A DNA stretch of 5,842 nucleotides from an uncultured Eubacteriales bacterium (GCA_934417455.1 CAKRWK010000082.1:1-5842), one strand, 5' to 3'; counted from the stretch's first letter, positions 1 through 5,842 are shown. Translations and numbers: made by a program. The notes: generated by a model from the letters alone, not told the origin.

Positions 1-203
1 ACGTGACCTTTGTCACGGGCTCGCCCGACCTCGATAAAAAATTTGCTTCGGAGGCCGCCGCGGCCGGACTTGCCAATCTGAAAGGCCATCGTTCCGTCGG
101 CGGTATGCGCGCCTCGATTTACAACGCCATGCCGAAAGCCGGCGTGGAAGCCCTCGTCCGCTTTATGGACAGATTCGCCAAAGAAAACCCGAAAGGAAAC
201 TGA
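1..203 (+). CDS. serC: Phosphoserine aminotransferase, C-terminal fragment (5' end outside window)
   Basis: SerC is a PLP-dependent enzyme that transfers an amino group from glutamate to 3-phosphohydroxypyruvate, giving phosphoserine in the cytoplasmic serine pathway. Only the last 66 or so residues are present; the reading frame is open to the left edge (first full codon at base 3, a GTG that reads as internal Val). The segment [17 protein letters not shown] is the hallmark C-terminal motif of SerC, with the conserved His-Arg pair that helps bind the substrate phosphate. It is followed by the usual end, a helix of the form [15 protein letters not shown]. The upstream [22 protein letters not shown] also fits the family. 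The stop lies one base before the serA start, so the two genes are almost certainly co-transcribed and translationally coupled. Identity is confident; start and upstream promoter cannot be seen. Confidence 0.95.
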   Translation, partial: VTFVTGSPDLDKKFASEAAAAGLANLKGHRSVGGMRASIYNAMPKAGVEALVRFMDRFAKENPKGN

Positions 204-204
204 C

Positions 205-1368
205 ATGAAACATATTCTTCTTCTCAACAACATAGCGCGGGCCGGTCTTGACCGACTCCCGACAGACGGGTACGTCTGCGGCACCGACGAAAAAAAACCC
301 GACGCGATACTTGTCCGCTCGGCCGTCATGCATGACATGTCGTTCGGAGAGAATCTTCTTGCCGTAGCGCGCGCCGGTGCCGGCGTCAACAATATCCCCA
401 TAGACCGTCTGACGGCGGCGGGCATTCCCGTATTCAACACCCCCGGGGCCAACGCCGGCGGCGTCAAGGAGTTGACCGTTTGCGCACTTCTGCTCGCATC
501 CCGAAAAATTTATGACGGAATTGCGTGGGCAAATGCGCTCGAAAAGAACGAAAATCTTCCGAAAGAGGTCGAAAAAGGCAAAGCAAAGTTTGCAGGTGTG
601 GAACTTTACGGCAAAAAACTCGGCGTTATCGGACTTGGTGCCATCGGCGGTCAGGTGGCCAATGCGGCCGTTGCTCTCGGTATGAAAGTGATTGGTTGCG
701 ACCCGTTTCTGTCGGTGGATGCGGCGTGGAGCATCGACGGTCACGTCGAAAAGGCCGCGACGTTTGACGAGGTGTTTGCCGCCGCGGACTATATTACCCT
801 GCACGTACCCGCGACCGACGAAACGCGCGGCATGATCTGCCGCGAAAGCATAGCGAAAATGAAGGACGGCGTGCGCATTGTCAACCTGTCCCGTGCCGAC
901 CTTGTCGTAGCAGAGGACATCAAAGAAGCGCTCGCAGGCGGCAAAGTCGCCGCCTATGTCACGGACTTTCCGACAGCCGAAACCGTCGGCGTGCCCGGCA
1001 TCGTGACCATTCCCCACCTCGGCGCATCCACCGAGGAAGCGGAAGAAAACTGTGCCGTCATGGCGGCAGACGAACTCACGGATTACCTTGAAAACGGCAA
1101 CATTAAAAACAGCGTCAATTTTCCGAACACCTCCATGCCGAAGAGCGGTGAGCGGCGCATCTGCCTATTGCATGCAAACGTCCCCGCCGTCCTGTCGAAA
1201 ATCACAGGTATTCTCTCCACTCTCGGCGTGAACATTGAAAACATGGTCAACAAATCGAAGGGTAAAAACGCATATACCATGCTTGACGTAACAGGCGACG
1301 TGCCAGCAGAGGCCGTCCGCGCGCTGTCGGAAATTGAAGGCATGTACCGCGTACGCACGCTTTCGTGA
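205..1368 (+). CDS. serA: D-3-phosphoglycerate dehydrogenase, short form with C-terminal ACT domain
   Basis: SerA oxidises 3-phosphoglycerate to 3-phosphohydroxypyruvate with NAD+, the committed step of serine synthesis; SerC, encoded just upstream, uses the product. The 387-residue protein has a split substrate-binding domain (about 1-100 and 275-305), a Rossmann NAD domain (about 103-272) with GLGAIG at 143-148 and the likely NAD-ribose-binding Asp166, and an ACT domain (about 318-387, starting RICLLHANVPAVLSKI). Likely catalytic residues are Arg230 (NLSRAD), Glu259 and His271 (PHLGAST). The length matches the short ACT-bearing SerA of Clostridia rather than long forms with an extra intervening domain. 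The ACT domain suggests allosteric control, typically by serine, though this is inferred. AAAGGA at 192-197, inside the serC end, sits 7 bases before the ATG. Residue 231 is Ala where Gly commonly follows the catalytic Arg. No clear terminator follows the gene. Confidence 0.95.
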   Translation: MKHILLLNNIARAGLDRLPTDGYVCGTDEKKPDAILVRSAVMHDMSFGENLLAVARAGAGVNNIPIDRLTAAGIPVFNTPGANAGGVKELTVCALLLASRKIYDGIAWANALEKNENLPKEVEKGKAKFAGVELYGKKLGVIGLGAIGGQVANAAVALGMKVIGCDPFLSVDAAWSIDGHVEKAATFDEVFAAADYITLHVPATDETRGMICRESIAKMKDGVRIVNLSRADLVVAEDIKEALAGGKVAAYVTDFPTAETVGVPGIVTIPHLGASTEEAEENCAVMAADELTDYLENGNIKNSVNFPNTSMPKSGERRICLLHANVPAVLSKITGILSTLGVNIENMVNKSKGKNAYTMLDVTGDVPAEAVRALSEIEGMYRVRTLS

Positions 1369-1395
1369 ACATTCCGAAAAAATTCTTGCGAAGGG

Positions 1396-1424
1396 TTGAT
1401 TTTTTCTTTTTTCTGTTCTATAAT
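1396..1424 (+). promoter_or_regulatory. Sigma-A type promoter for fba
   Basis: A TTGATT -35 box (1396-1401) and a perfect TATAAT -10 box (1419-1424) are separated by exactly 17 bases. Transcription would start near 1431, giving a short A-rich leader of about 26 bases before the fba start. It gives fba its own promoter independent of serC-serA. Confidence 0.85.
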
Positions 1425-1440
1425 AAAGGAAGAAAAAAAT

Positions 1441-1449
1441 AAAGGAGAT
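1441..1449 (+). promoter_or_regulatory. Ribosome binding site of fba
   Basis: AAAGGAGAT is a near-ideal Shine-Dalgarno sequence. Its GGAG core ends 9 bases before the ATG at 1457, which fixes that start codon and suggests strong translation, as expected for a glycolytic enzyme. Confidence 0.85.
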
Positions 1450-1456
1450 AAAAACC

Positions 1457-2320
1457 ATGTTAGTTTCCGCAAAAGAAATGCTTGAAGCGGCCAAAGCGGG
1501 GCATTATGCCGTCGGCCAATTCAATATCAACAACCTTGAATGGACCAAAGCCATTCTGCAAACGGCAGAAGAGTTGAAATCCCCCGTCATTCTCGGTGTG
1601 TCCGAAGGTGCCGGCAAATACATGTGCGGTTTCAAAACCGTCGTCGGCATGGTCAACGGTATGCTTGAAGGTCTCGGCATCACCGTGCCCGTCGCGCTGC
1701 ACCTTGACCACGGTACCTACGAGGGTGCATACAAATGCATCGAAGCCGGCTTTTCCTCCATCATGTTTGACGGCTCGCACTACCCGATTGCCGAGAACAT
1801 CGAAAAAACGCGCGAACTTGTCAGAGTCTGCGGCGAAAAGGGCCTGTCCCTGGAAGCTGAAGTCGGCGCCATCGGCGGTGAAGAAGACGGCGTTATCGGC
1901 GGTGGCGAAGTGGCCGACCCGAACGAGTGCAAAATGATTGCCGACCTCGGCGTGACCATGCTGGCCGCCGGTATCGGTAACATTCACGGCAAATATCCCG
2001 CTAACTGGCCGGGCCTGCGCTTTGATACGCTGGCCGCCATCAGCGAGAAAGTCGGCAACATGCCCCTTGTTCTTCACGGCGGCACGGGTATCCCTGCCGA
2101 CATGATTAAGAAGGCCATTTCTCTCGGTGTCTCGAAAATCAACGTCAACACCGAATGCCAACTTGCCTTCGCGGCCGCAACCCGCACGTATATTGAAGAA
2201 GGCAAAGACCTTATCGGCAAGGGCTTTGACCCCCGTAAACTCCTCGCGCCCGGCTCGGAAGCCATCAAGGCCACCGTCCGCGAGAAAATCGACCTGTTCG
2301 GTTCCGCAAACAAGGCCTGA
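1457..2320 (+). CDS. fba: Class II (zinc-dependent) fructose-1,6-bisphosphate aldolase
   Basis: This enzyme reversibly cleaves fructose 1,6-bisphosphate to dihydroxyacetone phosphate and glyceraldehyde 3-phosphate in glycolysis and gluconeogenesis, in the cytoplasm. The 287-residue TIM-barrel shows the class II signature LHLDHGTYE at 81-89, with likely catalytic Asp84 and zinc ligand His85; the second signature LEAEVGAIGGEEDGV at 132-146; and further likely zinc-ligand His at 177 (GNIHGKYP) and 207 (LVLHGGTGIP). The phosphate and substrate-binding segment SKINVNTE is at 226-233. Length fits the FbaA-like subgroup of Firmicutes. NVNTE favours fructose-bisphosphate over tagatose-bisphosphate aldolase, and there are no tagatose or galactitol genes nearby, but sequence alone does not fully exclude that. 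It has its own promoter and ends 10 bases before a strong hairpin, so it is probably monocistronic. Confidence 0.95.
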   Translation: MLVSAKEMLEAAKAGHYAVGQFNINNLEWTKAILQTAEELKSPVILGVSEGAGKYMCGFKTVVGMVNGMLEGLGITVPVALHLDHGTYEGAYKCIEAGFSSIMFDGSHYPIAENIEKTRELVRVCGEKGLSLEAEVGAIGGEEDGVIGGGEVADPNECKMIADLGVTMLAAGIGNIHGKYPANWPGLRFDTLAAISEKVGNMPLVLHGGTGIPADMIKKAISLGVSKINVNTECQLAFAAATRTYIEEGKDLIGKGFDPRKLLAPGSEAIKATVREKIDLFGSANKA

Positions 2321-2330
2321 CAACAACCAA

Positions 2331-2384
2331 AGTCGAAATCAAAAGGCGACATCCAATATAGGATGCCGCCTTTTGATTTCGACT
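2331..2384. terminator. Bidirectional rho-independent terminator between fba and the minus-strand operon
   Basis: Arms 2331-2354 and 2361-2384 form a 24-bp stem with one A/C mismatch (2350 against 2365) around the loop AATATA. The GC-rich core is GGCGACATCC paired with GGATGCCGCC. On either strand this core is followed by TTTTGATTTC, a serviceable U-tract, so it can terminate both the plus-strand fba transcript and the converging minus-strand transcript. Its last base is also the final base of the TGA stop (2386-2384) of the minus-strand gene. Confidence 0.9.
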
Positions 2385-2893
2385 CAAGATGCATGGGCTG
2401 TTCTCGTGGATCCGTCACTTGCACTATATGTACCACTCGTAACTGAAAATTCAAACTTCAAATCCGAAAGTTTTGACTCAAATATTGTTTGAGAAAAGCC
2501 TTCTTCATAACGCAAATACACTTTTCGTGTTATGGTTTGTCCGGCTTTCAACTCTAAATCCACACCACTATAAGAGCGACCAAGCGATGTAGTTAATGTG
2601 CCTAAAAGTACACCTTTCTTGTCATAAACCCTTGTTTCTATATCCAGAGATTCCCATTTCACTTCGGTTCCGTTGGTTATTTTATAAGTCAATCCGAAAT
2701 TATATTCTCTCCGCCATCCATCATTGACTTTCAATTCGGCATCCTTTGATATAATTTCTATTTTTATTTTGGAAACATCTGTAGCGGCCTTCTCCTCCGC
2801 AATTTTAGAAATCGGAACGCCCACGGCAACTGCTATACAGGCAAGAATTAACATGGCAATCCGAATTTTTTTAGCGACTTTCAAAAACATCAT
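2384..2893 (-). CDS. Small membrane-anchored protein with an extracytoplasmic beta-sandwich-like domain, unknown function
   Basis: I do not recognise a named family. With the start at 2893 the product is 169 residues. Residues 5-11 (KVAKKIR) are basic and 12-28 form one hydrophobic segment, so this is an uncleaved anchor or signal peptide with the rest outside the membrane. Residues about 43-155 alternate like beta strands: a Tyr/Asn-rich strand (REYNFGLTYKITNGTEVKW), then SLDIETRVYDKKGVLLG, then a late VDLELKAGQTITRKVYLRY. This order (a strand ending in N-G/N-T, then a 'vYDkkG' strand, then a Gly-containing 'lkaGqt' turn) resembles the Ig-like FxLYD or DUF4352 type of extracellular domain. 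That is a pattern judgement, not a search result. The ATG at 2893 is preferred because GAGGGGG lies just upstream, whereas longer starts at 2914 and 2923 would overlap the previous gene. It is the second gene of an operon, 10 bases after the large membrane-protein gene. Confidence 0.8.
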   Translation of the reverse strand: MMFLKVAKKIRIAMLILACIAVAVGVPISKIAEEKAATDVSKIKIEIISKDAELKVNDGWRREYNFGLTYKITNGTEVKWESLDIETRVYDKKGVLLGTLTTSLGRSYSGVDLELKAGQTITRKVYLRYEEGFSQTIFESKLSDLKFEFSVTSGTYSASDGSTRTAHAS

Positions 2894-2898
2894 ATTTT

Positions 2899-2905
2899 CC
2901 CCCTC
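2899..2905 (-). promoter_or_regulatory. Ribosome binding site of the small anchored protein, overlapping the upstream stop codon
   Basis: On the minus strand GAGGGGG begins inside the TGA stop of the upstream gene (2906-2904). Its GAGG part is 8 bases before the ATG at 2893. Another ATG follows directly at 2890, so the start is uncertain by one residue. The overlap of stop codon and binding site suggests translational coupling. Confidence 0.65.
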
Positions 2906-4331
2906 ACAATTCATCTGAATCACTTAATAAATTTTCATATTCATCCTCGTCTTCATCTAAAATACTTCTTCCCAAGGCATCTTCATTTAAGTCATCCACC
3001 ATATCCTGTTCGTCTAATTTTTCCACTTCGTCCGGTGTGATATCTTGTAAATTAAGTGATTTCAATTTGTTATCCAGCAAGGTGCGCTGCTTGAGTTTAT
3101 ATTTTTCTTCAAAGTTCTCGGCTTCTTTGCGACTTTGTTCGTAATCTTTATCGTTTTCGGTGTTCGCTTTTTTCGTACTTAAGGATTCCACTGTTTTCTC
3201 TGCAATTTTTGTCATGATGAATATTGCCACAGCAATAAAGAATGCAACAAGTTGAACTGTGCTATTTCGAACAAAACATGAAAGGATAATAGATGAAAGC
3301 AAAAACAGAATGGATGCAACAACACTTTTCTTTGAAAAATTACAAACACTTTTCTCCGCTTTCTGTTCACGTTGAGAGCATCTTTTCGATGACTCCCCGA
3401 GCACCCGCTCTTTTTCCTCTTCAAATTCCGATTTGTGTTCGTAATCCAAAAATGCATCACCCATCGGTCGCATAAAACCAAATGGGAAAGCACGACATCT
3501 GATTGTTTTTCCCCCGAAACAAATAGTTGCTTCGTATTCCGGAACTTTGTATAAAACGGCTTTTACGCTTTCTTCCCTTATCTTGCCCAGTGCGAGGTCA
3601 CTTGCGTGATCTCCGGGAAGTGACTTATATAGCAAGCCCCTTATAACCTCGCTATGATTCGATTTCAACTGCCGTTCAGTCGTAACCAGCAAGGTTGTGT
3701 TTTCCGCAGAAGTTTCTGAGGAAAAAGACGAATCGGCTGCCTCACTTAGACTTCTCACAAAAGCGACAGCATCAAAATCCTGCCGCTCAGCATTTTCAGC
3801 TATGGCGACAGAAGTAAGAGGCAACTCTCCCGCAAAAGGCTTCCAGTCTGTTACGATCCTTGACTTCGTTACAAGGCGCTGCTTCTCTACATCTCTGTAC
3901 TTTGTAACCATACGAGTTTCACGCGATTGTGTGGTAGAATTATAATATTCTTCCGTATCGACATAGGGTTCTCTTTCACGATACGTCTCATAGTCTGAAT
4001 AGGGTTCTGCATGATCGTAACCGACACTTGCCTGATAAGATACATTCGACGTCAGTGCGCTTATGATAATTTCATGTTCTTTCACACTGACATTTGAAAA
4101 ATCTTCTGAGAATATGTCGAGTGGTGCGTTTTTTCTGAAAAGATCTACCCATAACCTTCTTAAAAAGTCCTCTTTGCTGTACTCTGCAAGAATTTTTACT
4201 GTTGGCATAGGCTCTGCTCCAACAACATCTGCCTGTGCCAAATGACTGTGAATTTCCGACGTACTGTGAAGATAACATTCAGAAAAATAGAAATTTTTTG
4301 TTTGTTCACACAGAAGTTTCTTTACATCCAT
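2904..4331 (-). CDS. Two-helix membrane-hairpin protein with periodic Tyr/acidic and Val/Lys/Arg beta repeats and an acidic tail, unknown function
   Basis: I cannot name this 475-residue protein. Layout: N-terminal region 1-100; a strictly hexad-periodic segment 105-160 ending in DWKPFAGEL (162-170); a mixed domain 171-295 containing YKVPEYEATICFGGKTIRC (261-279); a charged, probably helical stretch 296-330; two hydrophobic helices, about 336-354 and 358-374, joined by a very short turn; a charged coiled-coil-like stretch 376-425; and a strongly acidic tail 430-475. Lys/Arg flank both helices (for example KKS at 334-336 and TKIAEK at 374-379). By the positive-inside rule the hairpin therefore only dips through the membrane and both large parts are cytoplasmic. 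No catalytic motif, signal peptide or zinc ribbon was seen. The W-K-P-x-x-G step and the later Y-x-x-x-C-x-G-K strand loosely recall the membrane part of zinc-ribbon proteins with an 'RWxPVxG' motif, but this is only a weak analogy. The first gene of an operon, it is driven by a consensus promoter facing away from an XRE regulator. The ATG at 4331 is chosen over 4352 because only it has a binding site. Confidence 0.82.
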   Translation of the reverse strand: MDVKKLLCEQTKNFYFSECYLHSTSEIHSHLAQADVVGAEPMPTVKILAEYSKEDFLRRLWVDLFRKNAPLDIFSEDFSNVSVKEHEIIISALTSNVSYQASVGYDHAEPYSDYETYREREPYVDTEEYYNSTTQSRETRMVTKYRDVEKQRLVTKSRIVTDWKPFAGELPLTSVAIAENAERQDFDAVAFVRSLSEAADSSFSSETSAENTTLLVTTERQLKSNHSEVIRGLLYKSLPGDHASDLALGKIREESVKAVLYKVPEYEATICFGGKTIRCRAFPFGFMRPMGDAFLDYEHKSEFEEEKERVLGESSKRCSQREQKAEKSVCNFSKKSVVASILFLLSSIILSCFVRNSTVQLVAFFIAVAIFIMTKIAEKTVESLSTKKANTENDKDYEQSRKEAENFEEKYKLKQRTLLDNKLKSLNLQDITPDEVEKLDEQDMVDDLNEDALGRSILDEDEDEYENLLSDSDEL

Positions 4332-4340
4332 CGCATTTGT

Positions 4341-4347
4341 CTCCTTC
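4341..4347 (-). promoter_or_regulatory. Ribosome binding site that fixes the start of the membrane-hairpin protein
   Basis: GAAGGAG on the minus strand lies 9 bases before the ATG at 4331. The upstream in-frame ATG at 4352 has only AT-rich sequence before it and no purine-rich binding site, so the shorter product of 475 residues is preferred. Confidence 0.8.
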
Positions 4348-4354
4348 AACATTT

Positions 4355-4369
4355 AGTTAATTTTTAACT
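4355..4369. repeat. Inverted repeat in the minus-operon leader, candidate second operator
   Basis: AGTTAA-TTT-TTAACT is a perfect 6-bp inverted repeat with a 3-base centre. It lies just downstream of the predicted minus-strand transcription start (near 4372). The same hexamer TTAACT recurs at 4393-4398, in the left arm of the repeat that overlaps the -35 box. The arms here face the opposite way from that second site. It may be a regulator site or a weak leader hairpin. Confidence 0.5.
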
Positions 4370-4378
4370 GCATTTCAA

Positions 4379-4407
4379 ATTATACATCATATTTAACTAT
4401 TTGTCAA
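4379..4407 (-). promoter_or_regulatory. Full-consensus sigma-A type promoter of the minus-strand operon
   Basis: Read on the minus strand, TTGACA (4407-4402) and TATAAT (4384-4379) are both perfect consensus hexamers with an exact 17-base spacer. Transcription would begin near 4372 and cover the two membrane-protein genes to the terminator at 2384-2331. A perfect consensus promoter would be very strong if unregulated, which fits with repression by the adjacent regulator. Confidence 0.9.
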
Positions 4408-4412
4408 TAGTT
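4395..4412. repeat. Perfect inverted repeat overlapping the -35 box, candidate operator of the XRE regulator
   Basis: AACTATT-TGTC-AATAGTT is a perfect 7-bp inverted repeat with a 4-base centre. It fully covers the -35 hexamer of the minus promoter (4402-4407) and lies about 15 bases upstream of the -10 box of the plus-strand regulator gene. A dimeric XRE protein bound here could repress the operon and influence its own gene. The binding itself is inferred from symmetry and position. Confidence 0.7.
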
Positions 4413-4423
4413 TTAGGTAAAAA

Positions 4424-4432
4424 TGTTATAAT
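4424..4432 (+). promoter_or_regulatory. Extended -10 promoter of the XRE regulator gene
   Basis: TGTTATAAT matches the extended -10 pattern (TG, one base, TATAAT). A TTGTCA at 4401-4406 is -35-like but sits 20 bases away, longer than ideal, so the extended -10 probably carries recognition. Start of transcription would be near 4439, with a leader of about 26 bases. Confidence 0.7.
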
Positions 4433-4451
4433 TGATACAACGACCATTGGT

Positions 4452-4456
4452 GAAGG
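4452..4456 (+). promoter_or_regulatory. Ribosome binding site of the XRE regulator
   Basis: GAAGG lies 8 bases before the ATG at 4465. This supports that start over the in-frame TTG at 4432, which falls inside the predicted -10 box. Confidence 0.7.
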
Positions 4457-4464
4457 TAAAAATC

Positions 4465-4758
4465 ATGAAAATCGGTGAAAAAATAAAAAACGCACGGGAA
4501 GATGCGGATCTTTCACAATCGGAGGTTGCGGCATTGATTCCCATGAATCAATCAAACTATTCTAAAATTGAAAGAGACTTACAGGAGCCAAGTCTCTCCC
4601 AGTTGCGCCGAATCTGCCAGATTTTACATCTCGATCCGCGCTATCTGCTCGCGCTCGGTTCCTATGAAGAATTCTCCGCTAAGGATCGGAAATTGCTCTC
4701 TGACGTAAAAAATCTGATTGCGCAATATGCCGACACGAAAGAAAATAAAAGCATATAA
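4465..4758 (+). CDS. XRE/Cro-CI family helix-turn-helix transcriptional regulator
   Basis: The 97-residue product is a small DNA-binding protein with an HTH_3 (Cro/CI) domain over about residues 3-60. It begins MKIGEKIKNAREDADLSQSE. The recognition-helix region is MNQSNYSKIERDLQEPS, the family's usual 'qs.isk.Er....ps' pattern, followed by LSQLRRICQILHLDPRYLL. The last 30 or so residues form a charged helical tail that may help dimerisation. No ligand-binding or peptidase domain is present. It is transcribed divergently from the membrane-protein operon across an intergenic region with symmetric sites, so it is most likely the local repressor of that operon and of itself. Its stop codon lies within the left arm of the downstream hairpin. 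Confidence 0.9.
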   Translation: MKIGEKIKNAREDADLSQSEVAALIPMNQSNYSKIERDLQEPSLSQLRRICQILHLDPRYLLALGSYEEFSAKDRKLLSDVKNLIAQYADTKENKSI

Positions 4759-4810
4759 AAAACGCCCTGTTTCCGAAAAACAAATAGCGGAAGCAGGGCG
4801 TTTTTTATAT
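4753..4810. terminator. Bidirectional rho-independent terminator between the XRE gene and ligA
   Basis: Arms 4753-4775 and 4788-4810 pair over 23 bp with one G-U wobble (4770 with 4793) around a 12-base A-rich loop. The outer 17 bp (ATAT, six A, CGCCCTG against its exact complement) are perfect. The core is GC-rich with six T after it on the plus strand and six T on the minus strand, so it serves both the plus-strand regulator and the minus-strand ligA transcript, whose stop is 12 bases away. The TAA stop of the regulator (4756-4758) is inside the stem. Confidence 0.93.
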
Positions 4811-4821
4811 CTTCACCTTTT

Positions 4822-5842
<1,021 letters not shown>

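Noticed and set aside
163..1017. Long open frame antisense to serA (284 codons)
   Set aside because: It lies wholly opposite serA, whose motifs are unmistakable. It has no sensible ribosome binding site and a His/Cys/Arg-rich composition typical of the complement of a GC-rich gene.
1369..1395. Possible terminator after serA
   Set aside because: Only 3-5 bp stems can be formed before the T-rich run at 1400-1412. That run is better explained as the fba promoter spacer, so no terminator is called.
1083..1494. Minus-strand frames crossing the serA-fba gap
   Set aside because: They overlap the ACT domain of SerA and the fba promoter and start, show no family motifs, and depend on the AT-rich gap for their hydrophobic stretch.
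1460..2326. Open frame antisense to the whole of fba (288 codons)
   Set aside because: It mirrors the real gene almost end to end, has no recognisable domain, and begins opposite the fba end. It is a by-product of codon bias.
2833..2850. Lipoprotein signal (LILAC) in the small anchored protein
   Set aside because: The Cys is in the middle of the hydrophobic stretch and is followed by more hydrophobic residues (IAVAVGV), which does not fit a lipobox at the end of a signal peptide.
4332..4352. Upstream ATG at 4352 giving a 482-residue membrane protein
   Set aside because: No Shine-Dalgarno sequence precedes it, while GAAGGAG is correctly placed for the ATG at 4331.
4432..4464. N-terminal extension of the XRE regulator from TTG at 4432
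   Set aside because: The TTG is within the predicted -10 box, and the HTH family start MKIGEKIK at 4465 has its own binding site.
2384..4758. Toxin-antitoxin or prophage interpretation of the cassette
   Set aside because: The regulator is not paired with a small toxin-like gene, the partner proteins show no toxin or nuclease motif, and no phage structural, integrase or lysis genes are present.

Overview
The window looks like chromosomal DNA from a Firmicutes/Clostridia-type bacterium, perhaps an uncultured gut or rumen lineage. This is inferred from the short ACT-containing SerA next to SerC, a class II fructose-bisphosphate aldolase of about 287 residues, strong purine-rich ribosome binding sites and consensus sigma-A type promoters. 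No species can be named.

Layout. (1) Bases 1-1368, plus strand: the 3' end of serC and complete serA, one base apart, encode two consecutive steps of serine biosynthesis. (2) Bases 1369-2384: an 88-base gap with a clear promoter, then fba (class II aldolase), ending at a near-perfect 24-bp hairpin that can terminate transcription from both sides. (3) Bases 2384-4758: an AT-richer accessory cassette. Two minus-strand genes form an operon: a 475-residue protein with a membrane hairpin, then a 169-residue membrane-anchored beta-domain protein. A plus-strand XRE-type regulator is transcribed divergently from them. The divergent intergenic region holds a consensus minus promoter (TTGACA, 17 bp, TATAAT), an extended -10 plus promoter and two inverted repeats that are candidate operators. 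(4) A second long bidirectional hairpin at 4753-4810, then the minus-strand 3' part of ligA (NAD-dependent DNA ligase), which runs off the right edge.

The housekeeping genes and the cassette differ in composition. In hand-counted 60-base lines, GC was 36/60 in fba (1681-1740), 39/60 in ligA (5221-5280) and 23/60 in the cassette (3121-3180). The cassette lies exactly between the two bidirectional terminators and carries its own regulator, so it reads as a self-contained, probably acquired module.

The most distinctive feature is in the large membrane protein. Residues 105-160 contain two stretches with strict six-residue periodicity. The first puts Tyr and acidic residues on one face of a would-be beta strand; the second puts Val, Lys and Arg on one face. 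They look like complementary halves of a charge-paired beta structure. The function of the cassette is unknown; a regulated cell-envelope or stress module is the best guess, and no enzymatic motif was seen.
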